Origin: Pseudomonadota bacterium
Lineage (GTDB): Bacteria > Pseudomonadota > Alphaproteobacteria > Sphingomonadales > Sphingomonadaceae
NCBI GenBank assembly: GCA_023387085.1
Contig: JAEWIL010000087.1
Location: 1 to 26,731, forward strand
DNA: 26,731 bases
Direction of reading: 5' to 3'
Shown: positions 14,416 through 21,224 of the stretch, in pieces
Layout: each line of letters starts with the position of its first letter
Position numbering within the stretch: the first letter of the stretch is position 1
Translations under genes and position numbers: made by a program
Notes under the pieces: model-generated
The model's input: the letters and a program-made list of their open reading frames with translations, nothing else
What the model was told of the DNA's origin: nothing
Databases searched by the model: none

Positions 14416-15839
14416 AAGAGATCGTCCTGCGGGCGCCCGGCAATTTCGCCGAATGGCGGAGCGCCGCGCGGGGGTTGCTTGCGGGCGGCATCGCGCCCGA
14501 GGATGTGAGCTGGCGCGGGAGCGCCGAAGGCGCATCGCTGTTCGGCGAGGACATGATGGCTGCGCCCGGGGGCGTGGTGTCGCTGCCGCGCGAATTGCTC
14601 GAAATTGCCGAGCGGGTGATTTGTCATCGCGACCCCGAAGTCCCCGCGCGGCTCTACCGGATCGTGTGGCGCGCGGCGCGCGACCGCAACCTTCTCGCGC
14701 GCACGACCGATGCCGACATCGACTGGCTCCGCAAGGCCGACAAGGCGATCCGCCGCGATGTCCACAAGATGCACGCCTTCGTCCGCTTTCGGCGGCTTGG
14801 CGAAGCGGAGGGGCGCGAGAGTTTCGCCGCATGGTTCGAACCGGCGCACCGCATCTTGCGGCTGACGGCGCCCTTCTTTCAGCGGCGTTTCACGGGCATG
14901 GACTGGGCGATCGTGACCCCCGATGCGCGCGCGATCTGGCAGAATGAGACGCTAACCTATGGTCCCGGCGGGACGAAGGACGAGGTGCCCGACAGCGATG
15001 TGATCGAGGATCAATGGCGCACTTACTATGGCGCGATCTTCAACCCGGCGCGGGTGAAGATCGATGCGATGCGCGCCGAGATGCCGAAGAAATATTGGAA
15101 AAACCTGCCCGAGGCGCAGGATATAGCGCCGTTGCTCGCAGGGGCCGAGGCGCGGGTGGAACGCATGCGCGAAGCGGCCGTTTCTCTGGCGAACCCCTTG
15201 ACCGACAAATGGCGGACGCGCGTGCCCGACGAACTGGCCCTGGATGACGATGTGAAGACACTGGCCGAGCTGGCGCGCGCGGTCGATCACTGTACGCGCT
15301 GCCCCCTCTATTGCGACGCGACGCAGGGCGTGGCGGGCGAAGGGCCGCAGTCGGCGAAGATCATGCTGGTGGGCGAGCAGCCGGGCGATCAGGAGGATTT
15401 GCAGGGGCGGCCGTTTGTCGGGCCGGCGGGGCAGCTCCTCGATGCGGCGCTCGAAGAGGCGGGGCTCGACCGCCGGCGGCTGTTCCTCACCAACGCGGTC
15501 AAGCATTTCAAGTTCGAGCCGCGCGGCAAGCGGCGGCTGCATCAGAACCCGACGACGGGCGAGATCGACATTTGCCGCTGGTGGCTCGACAAGGAGCGCG
15601 CCTTCGTGCAGCCCGATCTGATCGTGACCCTGGGCGCGAGCGCGCTGCGCGGGGTGACGGGCAAGAGTGCCAGCATCAAGTCGATGCGCGGCGCCGTGCA
15701 CGAGCTGGAAGGTGGCACCAAACTGATCGCGACGATCCATCCATCCTTCCTGCTCCGCATGCCCGACCGGACACGCGCCGCCGAGGAGCGCAAGGCGTTC
15801 GTCGCCGACCTGATCCACGCGCGGAAACTCGCCGCCTGA
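14412..15839 (+). CDS. DUF4130-UdgX fusion: uracil-DNA glycosylase superfamily protein
   Basis: The protein is 475 residues, starting at GTG that overlaps the previous stop. The N-terminal half (about 1-245) matches the DUF4130 type, including VHKMHAFVRFRRLG and DWAIVTPDARAIWQN. The C-terminal half (about 270-475) is a family 4/5-like uracil-DNA glycosylase: CTRCPLYC for the iron-sulphur cluster, then GEQPGDQEDLQGRPFVGPAG, TNAVKHFKF and IATIHPSFLLR. The loop KRRLH (373-377) is the UdgX hallmark (usually KRRIH); in UdgX that histidine, here H377, forms a covalent bond with the abasic sugar after uracil removal. So covalent trapping of uracil sites is expected. The DUF4130 part has no settled function. 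It is coupled to the radical SAM gene and, by TGATG, to the exonuclease gene. Confidence 0.92.
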   Translation: MKEIVLRAPGNFAEWRSAARGLLAGGIAPEDVSWRGSAEGASLFGEDMMAAPGGVVSLPRELLEIAERVICHRDPEVPARLYRIVWRAARDRNLLARTTDADIDWLRKADKAIRRDVHKMHAFVRFRRLGEAEGRESFAAWFEPAHRILRLTAPFFQRRFTGMDWAIVTPDARAIWQNETLTYGPGGTKDEVPDSDVIEDQWRTYYGAIFNPARVKIDAMRAEMPKKYWKNLPEAQDIAPLLAGAEARVERMREAAVSLANPLTDKWRTRVPDELALDDDVKTLAELARAVDHCTRCPLYCDATQGVAGEGPQSAKIMLVGEQPGDQEDLQGRPFVGPAGQLLDAALEEAGLDRRRLFLTNAVKHFKFEPRGKRRLHQNPTTGEIDICRWWLDKERAFVQPDLIVTLGASALRGVTGKSASIKSMRGAVHELEGGTKLIATIHPSFLLRMPDRTRAAEERKAFVADLIHARKLAA

Positions 15840-16852
15840 TGACGAAAGCGAAGACCTGGATCGAGCCGCACCCGAGCGGCATCTACGTCAAGCCCGCCGA
15901 TCTGTGGATCGACCCGTTGCGCCCCGTCGAGCGCGCGGCGGTGACGCATGGCCACGCCGACCATGCGCGCAGCGGCCATGGCGCGGTGTTCGCGACCCCC
16001 GGGACGCTGGCGATCATGGCGCTGCGCTATGGCGTCGATGCCGAGGCGAGCCATAATCAGGCGTATGAATATGGCGACGGGTTCGAACGCGGCGGGGTGC
16101 GCTTCAGCTTTCATCCCGCGGGACATGTGCTCGGCAGCGCGCAAATCTTGATGGAATATCAGGGCGAGCGGATCGTGGTGACCGGCGATTACAAGCGGCG
16201 CGCCGACCCGACCTGCGCGCCGTTCGAGGTCGTGCCGTGCGACATCTTCGTCACCGAGGCGACCTTCGGCCTGCCGGTGTTCCGCCACCCGCCGACCGCC
16301 GGCGAGATCGCCAAGCTGATCGGTGCGGTGCGCGCGGAACCCGAACGCTCGGTGCTCGTCGGCGCCTATGCACTCGGCAAGGCGCAGCGGGTGATCGCCG
16401 AATTGCGCGGCGCCGGGTGGCACGCGCCGATCTATATTCACGGCGCGCTCGAACGCATGTGCCGGCTTTATGCCGTGCACGGCGTCGATCTCGGCGAGCT
16501 GCGGCTGGTCAGCGAAACCGACAAGGCCGAGATGGCGGGGCAGATCGTCCTCGCGCCGCCGTCGGCGCTGAACGACCGCTGGTCGCGGCGGCTGCCCGAT
16601 CCGGTCACCGCGATGGCATCGGGCTGGATGCGCGTGCGCCAGCGCGCGCGCCAACGGATGGTCGAACTGCCGCTCGTCATTTCGGACCATGCCGACTGGG
16701 ACGAGTTGACGACGACGATCACCGAGGTGAACCCGCAGGAGAGCTGGATCACCCACGGCAGCGAAGACGGGCTGCTGCGCTGGTGCGAGTTGCATCAGCG
16801 CAAGGCGCGCGCGTTGCACCTCATCGGCCGCGATCTGGAGGAGGAGGCGTGA
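15839..16852 (+). CDS. Ligase-associated DNA exonuclease (metallo-beta-lactamase/beta-CASP)
   Basis: The protein is 337 residues. The ATG shares a base with the previous stop (TGATG). The metal site is THGHADH (H37, H39, D41, H42), followed by histidine in HPAGHVLGSAQILME, aspartate in VVTGDYKRRADPT and late histidines in VISDHADWDEL and WITHGSEDGLLRW, the last two in the beta-CASP style used by nucleic-acid nucleases (SNM1/Artemis, CPSF73). This is the family annotated as ligase-associated DNA exonuclease, usually next to an ATP-dependent ligase and an Lhr-like helicase. The expected role is trimming DNA ends before ligation. The usual helicase partner is absent here. The gene runs into the ligase gene with a GTGA overlap. 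Confidence 0.9.
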   Translation: MTKAKTWIEPHPSGIYVKPADLWIDPLRPVERAAVTHGHADHARSGHGAVFATPGTLAIMALRYGVDAEASHNQAYEYGDGFERGGVRFSFHPAGHVLGSAQILMEYQGERIVVTGDYKRRADPTCAPFEVVPCDIFVTEATFGLPVFRHPPTAGEIAKLIGAVRAEPERSVLVGAYALGKAQRVIAELRGAGWHAPIYIHGALERMCRLYAVHGVDLGELRLVSETDKAEMAGQIVLAPPSALNDRWSRRLPDPVTAMASGWMRVRQRARQRMVELPLVISDHADWDELTTTITEVNPQESWITHGSEDGLLRWCELHQRKARALHLIGRDLEEEA

Positions 16853-18417
16853 AGCGCTTCGCGGCCCTGATCGACCGGCTGATCTACACGCGCTCGCGCA
16901 ATAGCAAGCTTGCGCTGATCGTCGATTATCTGCGTCACACGCCCGATCCCGACCGTGGCTGGGCGCTTGCGGCGCTGACCGAGGCGCTGGATTTTCCGGC
17001 GGTGAAGGCGGGGACGGTGCGGACGCTGCTGGCGACCCGCGTCGACGAGGAATTGTTCCGCCTGTCGCGGCATTTCGTCGGCGATACGGCGGAGACCGCG
17101 GCGCTGCTCTGGCCCGATGCGCCGGGGACGCAGGCCGACCTCGGCGTGTCGGAGGCGGTCGACGCGCTGTCCTCCACCAGCCGCAGCGATGCTCCCGCGG
17201 TCGTCGCATCGTTGCTCGACCGGCTCGATGCCGACGGGCGCTATGCGTTGCTCAAACTGGCGCTCGGGGGCATGCGCGTCGGGGTGTCCGCGCGGCTCGC
17301 GAAACAGGCGTTCGCGCAGGCGTTCGATGTGCCGGTCGACGATGTCGAGGAGCTTTGGCATGCGATCCCGCCGCCCTATGCGCCGCTGTTTGCGTGGGGC
17401 GAGGGACGGACGGAACGGCCCGACCTTGCCGACGTCGCCTTCTTCCGCCCTTTCATGCTCGCGCATCCGCTCGAGGAAGAGAGCGTCGACCTCGCCGACT
17501 ATGCCGCCGAGTGGAAATGGGACGGCATCCGCGTCCAGATCGTCCATGGAGGCGGCGAGACGCGCATCTACAGCCGCGGCGGCGAGGAGATCAGCGGGGC
17601 TTTTCCGGAACTCGTCGCCGCCTTCGATCAGGATGCGGTGATCGACGGCGAATTGCTCGTGCGCGGCGAGGTGCAGGGCGGAGAGGCGGCGAGCTTCAAC
17701 GCGTTGCAACAGCGACTGGGGCGCAAGATCGTCTCGAAAAAGATGCTCGCCGACTATCCGGCGTTCGTGCGCGTTTACGACCTGCTCGCCGTCGACGGCA
17801 ACGACCTGCGCGGCCTGCCGTGGACCGAGCGGCGGCGGCAGCTCGAAGCCTTCGTCCCCCGCCTCGCCGACAGCCATTTCGATCTGTCGCAGGTGATCGA
17901 CGCAAAGGACTTCGACGACCTCGCCGAGCGCCGCGCCGGCGCGCGCGATGCCGCGATCGAGGGGGTGATGCTCAAGCGCCGCGACGCACCCTATGTGGCC
18001 GGACGCCGCGCGGGGCTCTGGTATAAATGGAAACGCGATCCGCTCACCGCCGACTGCGTGATGATGTACGCGCAGCGCGGCAACGGACGCCGCGCGAGCT
18101 TCTATTCGGATTATACCTTCGGCTGTTGGTCCGACGACGGCGAATTGCTGCCGGTCGGCAAGGCCTATTCGGGCTTCACCGACGAGGAATTGAAGTGGCT
18201 CGACAAGTTCGTGCGCGACAACACGCTGAACCGTTTCGGCCCGGTGCGCGAGGTCGAAAAGTCCCTCGTGCTCGAAGTCGCGTTCGATTCGATCCACAGC
18301 AGCAAGCGCCACAAATCGGGGCTCGCGATGCGCTTCCCGCGGATTTCGCGCATCCGCCGCGACAAACCCGCCGAGGAAGCCGACCGGATCGCGACGTTGC
18401 GCGGCATGGTGACGTGA
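16849..18417 (+). CDS. ATP-dependent DNA ligase (bacterial, exonuclease-associated type)
   Basis: The protein is 522 residues, starting at GTG with a strong GGAGGAGG just upstream. There is an N-terminal DNA-binding domain (about 1-195), then the nucleotidyltransferase motif I with K223 in AEWKWDGIRVQ, motif III in AFVRVYDLLAVDG, motif IV in EGVMLKRRDAPY and motif V in LWYKWKRDP. The C-terminal OB domain ends IRRDKPAEEADRIATLRGM, as in the longer multi-domain bacterial ligases found beside the beta-CASP exonuclease. Known of the family: sealing nicks with ATP rather than NAD, in repair. It is the last gene of the LexA-box operon and is followed nine bases later by a family A palindromic repeat that may end the transcript. 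Confidence 0.93.
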   Translation: MKRFAALIDRLIYTRSRNSKLALIVDYLRHTPDPDRGWALAALTEALDFPAVKAGTVRTLLATRVDEELFRLSRHFVGDTAETAALLWPDAPGTQADLGVSEAVDALSSTSRSDAPAVVASLLDRLDADGRYALLKLALGGMRVGVSARLAKQAFAQAFDVPVDDVEELWHAIPPPYAPLFAWGEGRTERPDLADVAFFRPFMLAHPLEEESVDLADYAAEWKWDGIRVQIVHGGGETRIYSRGGEEISGAFPELVAAFDQDAVIDGELLVRGEVQGGEAASFNALQQRLGRKIVSKKMLADYPAFVRVYDLLAVDGNDLRGLPWTERRRQLEAFVPRLADSHFDLSQVIDAKDFDDLAERRAGARDAAIEGVMLKRRDAPYVAGRRAGLWYKWKRDPLTADCVMMYAQRGNGRRASFYSDYTFGCWSDDGELLPVGKAYSGFTDEELKWLDKFVRDNTLNRFGPVREVEKSLVLEVAFDSIHSSKRHKSGLAMRFPRISRIRRDKPAEEADRIATLRGMVT

Positions 18418-18425
18418 AAAACCTG

Positions 18426-18520
18426 GTCATTGCGAGGAGCGCAGCGACGAATCAATCCCCAGCCAACTAAATCGAGCGAGGCCGAAGGCGGGAGATTGCT
18501 TCGCTTCGCTCGCAATGACG
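18426..18520. repeat. Palindromic intergenic repeat family A, copy 1
   Basis: A unit of about 95 bp begins GTCATTGCGAGGAGCG and ends GCTTCGCTCGCAATGACG, so the outer arms (GTCATTGCGAG / CTCGCAATGAC) pair. Inner arms around GGGAGATTGCTTCG are partly matched by GAATCAATCCC. The element follows the ligase gene directly. Two more copies are at 19223-19318 and 26516-26613. Confidence 0.85.
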
Positions 18521-18545
18521 GGGTGAAAAATTCCCCGTCACGGGG
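18517..18545 (+). promoter_or_regulatory. Two mutually exclusive hairpins upstream of the superoxide dismutase gene
   Basis: CCCCGTC at 18533-18539 can pair with GACGGGG at 18517-18523 (7 bp, 9-nt loop), or its CCCCG can pair with CGGGG at 18541-18545 (5 bp, 3-nt loop). The first stem uses the end of the family A repeat. The arrangement could end the ligase transcript or form a switch in the dismutase leader. No T-run follows. Confidence 0.35.
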
Positions 18546-18603
18546 TTGCAACTCGCGGGCTCGATACCGAGTTAGGCCACCGAACACAAAAAAGGAGACT
18601 GCC

Positions 18604-19218
18604 ATGACGATCGCTTTCCCGCCGCTGCCCTACGCGCAGGATGCCCTGGAACCGCATATTTCGGCCGACACGCTCGCGACGCATCATGGCAAGCATCACA
18701 AGACCTATGTCGACAAGGTCAATGCCGCGATCGAGGGCACCGAACTCGCCGACAAGAGCCTCGAGGAAATCGTCCACCACGCCGAGGGATCGGGCAACAA
18801 GGGGCTGTTCAACAACAGCGCCCAGTCGTGGAACCACGCCTTTTACTGGAACAGCCTGTCGCCGACGAAGACGGCGCCGTCGGGCGACCTTGCCGCCGCG
18901 ATCGACCGCGACTTCGGCTCGCTCGACGAGCTGAAGAAGAAGCTCAAGGAAACAGCCGTCAACCATTTCGCATCGGGCTGGGCCTGGCTCGTCTCGCGCG
19001 ACGGCACGCTGTCGGTCACCGACACGCACGACGCGGGCACCGAACTCACCGCCGGCATCAAGCCGCTGCTCGTCATCGACGTGTGGGAACATGCCTATTA
19101 TATCGACCGCAAGAACGTCCGCCCCGACTATGTGAACGCGGTGGTCGACGAACTGCTCAACTGGGATTTCGCGGCGGAGAATCTCGCGCGCGAAACGACC
19201 TGGACCTATCCGGCGTAA
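18604..19218 (+). CDS. sodB: Superoxide dismutase, iron type
   Basis: The protein is 204 residues and its ATG is preceded by AAAAAAGGAGA. It converts superoxide to oxygen and hydrogen peroxide. Metal ligands are H27 (LATHHGKHHKTY), H78 (AQSWNHAFYW), D159 and H163 (VIDVWEHAYYID). The glutamine four residues before H78 (FNNSAQSWNH) is the placement seen in iron enzymes, whereas manganese enzymes have Gly there and a Gln later; metal use is therefore inferred to be iron, though cambialistic forms exist. There is no signal peptide, so it is cytoplasmic. It stands alone between repeats. No EcfG-type promoter was found upstream, so a link to the nearby stress locus is not supported by sequence. Confidence 0.95.
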   Translation: MTIAFPPLPYAQDALEPHISADTLATHHGKHHKTYVDKVNAAIEGTELADKSLEEIVHHAEGSGNKGLFNNSAQSWNHAFYWNSLSPTKTAPSGDLAAAIDRDFGSLDELKKKLKETAVNHFASGWAWLVSRDGTLSVTDTHDAGTELTAGIKPLLVIDVWEHAYYIDRKNVRPDYVNAVVDELLNWDFAAENLARETTWTYPA

Positions 19219-19222
19219 CTAG

Positions 19223-19318
19223 CGTCATTGCGAGCGAAGCGAAGCAATCTCCAGCCCGAAGCTTTGTGCAAGGCCGAAAGCGGGAGATTGCCGCGTCGCT
19301 CCGCTCCTCGCAATGACG
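19223..19318. repeat. Palindromic intergenic repeat family A, copy 2
   Basis: A unit of about 96 bp starts five bases after the dismutase stop. It begins CGTCATTGCGAGCGAAGCG and ends CGCTCCTCGCAATGACG, with inner arms AAGCAATCTCC and GGGAGATTGCC. It is the best-paired of the three copies and probably folds as one long interrupted hairpin in RNA, so it may double as the terminator of the dismutase gene. Confidence 0.88.
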
Positions 19319-19380
19319 AGATCGGGCTGCCGATTCGCGCGCCCCTATCCCGATGATGGCGATGCGCCTATAGGGCCGCC

Positions 19381-20760
19381 ATGACGATCAGCCTGTTCGA
19401 ACTCTTCAAAATCGGTGTCGGTCCCTCCAGTTCGCATACGGTCGGGCCGATGGTCGCCGCGCGGCGCTTCACCGTCTGGCTCGACGAGCAGGCGCTGCTG
19501 GCGAGGACGGCGCATGTCGAGGCCGACCTCTATGGCTCGCTCGCGCTGACCGGGAAAGGCCACGCCGCCGATACCGCAGTCGTCGCGGGGCTGGCGGGCG
19601 AAATCCCCGCCTCGACCAGCCTTGCCGCGATCAAGGCGCATTGGGACCGCGCCGAAAGCGAAGGGTTCCTCTATCTGCTCGGCCGCCAGCGCGTCCGCTT
19701 CCAGCCGGTGCGCGACCTGCATTTCCAGATGAAGCAGCGTCAGCCGTTTCACAGCAACGCACTCTCCTTCACCGCGCGCGACAGCGACGGCGAGATCCTC
19801 GCGAAACGCATGTATTTCTCGATCGGTGGCGGCTTCGTCGTCGACGAGGACGAGGCGGGGCGCAACAGCCGCGGGGCGGAGGATGAGGTCGAATTGCCTT
19901 ATCCCTTCACCTCCGGCGCCGACCTGATCGCGATGGGCAAGGCGTCGGGCCTCAGCTTTGCCGAAATGATGTTCGCCAACGAAGTGCGTCACCGCCCGCC
20001 GAACGAGGTGACGGCGGGTATCGATGCGATCGCCGAGGCGATGGATGCCTCGATCGATGCGGGCTGTTCGAGCACGGGCATTTTGCCCGGTGGGCTCAAG
20101 GTCAAGCGACGCGCGCCGCAGATCGCCGACGACATCCGAAGCCGCCACGAAACCAATTTGATCGACCCGCTCGCGATGATGGACTGGATCAACCTGTGGG
20201 CGATGGCGGTGAACGAGGAAAATGCCGCGGGCGGCAAGGTCGTCACCGCGCCGACCAACGGCGCGGCGGGGATCATCCCCGCGGTGATCCGATTCTACCG
20301 CCGCGCCTATCGCGGCGATGCGGCGGGCGTGCGCACCTTCCTGCTCGCCGCGGGCGCGGTCGGCGCATTGTATAAGCGCAACGCCAGCATCTCGGGCGCC
20401 GAGGTCGGCTGCCAGGGCGAGGTCGGCGTCGCCTGCTCGATGGCGGCGGCGGGGCTGACCGCGGCGCTCGGCGGCACCAACGCGCAGGTCGAGAATGCCG
20501 CCGAGATCGGCATGGAGCATAATCTCGGCCTCACCTGCGATCCGATCGGCGGGCTGGTCCAGATCCCGTGCATCGAGCGCAACGCGATGGGCGCGATCAA
20601 GGCGATCGACGCGAGCCGCATCGCAATGATCGGCGACGGCACGCATGTCGTGAGCCTCGACACGGTGATCGCGACGATGCTGCAAACGGGCCGCGACATG
20701 CGCGACAAATATAAGGAAACGTCGAAGGGCGGGCTGGCGGTCAGCGTGGTGGAGTGTTGA
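19381..20760 (+). CDS. sdaA: L-serine ammonia-lyase, one-chain iron-sulphur type
   Basis: The protein is 459 residues, the normal size for the fused alpha/beta one-chain form. It begins SLFELFKIGVGPSSSHTVGP, the family signature. Cysteines expected to hold the oxygen-labile 4Fe-4S cluster occur in VGCQGEVGVACSMAA and GLTCDPIGGLVQIPC, and GCSSTGILPGGLKVKRRAP is the conserved middle segment. Known reaction: L-serine to pyruvate and ammonia in the cytoplasm. No strong ribosome binding site is visible before the ATG. It lies between repeats and looks monocistronic. Serine is also a one-carbon donor, so the neighbouring C1 cluster may be related, but nothing in the sequence shows co-regulation. 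Confidence 0.95.
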   Translation: MTISLFELFKIGVGPSSSHTVGPMVAARRFTVWLDEQALLARTAHVEADLYGSLALTGKGHAADTAVVAGLAGEIPASTSLAAIKAHWDRAESEGFLYLLGRQRVRFQPVRDLHFQMKQRQPFHSNALSFTARDSDGEILAKRMYFSIGGGFVVDEDEAGRNSRGAEDEVELPYPFTSGADLIAMGKASGLSFAEMMFANEVRHRPPNEVTAGIDAIAEAMDASIDAGCSSTGILPGGLKVKRRAPQIADDIRSRHETNLIDPLAMMDWINLWAMAVNEENAAGGKVVTAPTNGAAGIIPAVIRFYRRAYRGDAAGVRTFLLAAGAVGALYKRNASISGAEVGCQGEVGVACSMAAAGLTAALGGTNAQVENAAEIGMEHNLGLTCDPIGGLVQIPCIERNAMGAIKAIDASRIAMIGDGTHVVSLDTVIATMLQTGRDMRDKYKETSKGGLAVSVVEC

Positions 20761-20778
20761 CCTCGGCACCTCTTCCAT

Positions 20779-20851
20779 CGTCATCCCGGATTTGATCCGG
20801 GATCCACAGCGGCACCGAAGTCATGGACCCCGGATCGAGTCCGGGGTGACG
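20779..20851. repeat. Palindromic intergenic repeat family C, copy 2
   Basis: A unit of 73 bp begins CGTCATCCCGGATTTGATCC and ends CCCCGGATCGAGTCCGGGGTGACG. The tips CGTCA/TGACG pair, and each half has its own small hairpin (CCCGGATTTGATCCGGG and CCCCGGATCGAGTCCGGGG), giving a two-lobed structure. It lies 18 bases after the serine ammonia-lyase stop. Confidence 0.85.
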
Positions 20852-20959
20852 AAGTTGCGGAGGCAGCGAAAGATTGCTTTCCTACATTATTTCGCTGTGC
20901 CAGCCTGCGCATCGCCTCTTTGATTTCGTCCTCGCCTCAAGGGCCAATGTCTGAGCCGC

Positions 20960-21014
20960 TAAAGCCACAAAGGACACAATTTCGATGCGCGCATGCGGGG
21001 CTTTTGTGGCTTTA
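20960..21014. repeat. Inverted repeat with 12-bp arms
   Basis: TAAAGCCACAAA (20960-20971) and TTTGTGGCTTTA (21003-21014) are perfect 12-bp arms around a 31-nt loop. The A/T-rich arms contrast with the GC-rich surroundings. Arms of this type followed by GGACACAA occur as dispersed intergenic elements in some alphaproteobacteria; only one is present in this window. Confidence 0.6.
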
Positions 21015-21035
21015 AGGCGAATCCGGCGGGCATGA

Positions 21036-21166
21036 TCCTCCCTGTCGCGCAGCGATGGGGAGGTGGCAGCGCGCAGCGCTGGCGGAGGGGCATTTATGCG
21101 ACGTCGCGGCCCCTCCACCACCCTTCGGGCGGTCCCCCTCCCCACGGCTTCGCCGCAGGGAGGATT
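21036..21166. repeat. Palindromic intergenic repeat family B, copy 2
   Basis: An element of about 131 bp begins TCCTCCCTGTCGCGCAGCG and ends CGCCGCAGGGAGGATT. It carries the 33-base core of copy 1 in inverted orientation at 21111-21143, exact over its whole length. The outer ends (TCCTCCCTG / CAGGGAGGA) are complementary, and an internal CAGCGCGCAGCGCTG forms a small hairpin. Confidence 0.85.
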
Positions 21167-21224
21167 GATAACTTGCATTGCCCTCGCGATTGCGTGATGG
21201 GAGCCGCCGAGAAGGAGACCGCCC

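Larger units (their letters stand above)
20761..21224. other. 464-bp gene-free region rich in palindromic repeats
   Basis: No credible gene is seen here. From left to right it contains a family C repeat (20779-20851), about 100 bp of unassigned sequence, a long-armed inverted repeat (20960-21014), a family B repeat (21036-21166), and the leader of the formaldehyde dehydrogenase gene with GAGAAGGAGA just before its ATG. A short frame on the minus strand through 20882-21349 is composed of repeat sequence and is not a gene. Confidence 0.7.

Noticed and set aside
12817..14832. 671-codon minus-strand frame
   Set aside because: It runs antisense through the kinase, radical SAM and UdgX genes and through the LexA box, with no domain signature.
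15542..17209. 555-codon minus-strand frame
   Set aside because: It is antisense to the UdgX, exonuclease and ligase genes, which have complete catalytic motifs on the plus strand.
18521..18603. EcfG-dependent promoter for the superoxide dismutase gene
   Set aside because: No GGAAC element occurs in the upstream region, so membership in the stress regulon cannot be claimed from sequence.
19345..20784. 479-codon minus-strand frame
   Set aside because: It mirrors the whole serine ammonia-lyase gene; the plus-strand frame has the family signatures.
20852..20959. Short minus-strand reading frame containing DEIKEAMRRLAQRNNV
   Set aside because: A stop lies just upstream, there is no ribosome binding site, and the frame soon enters the family C repeat; at most a chance or decayed fragment.
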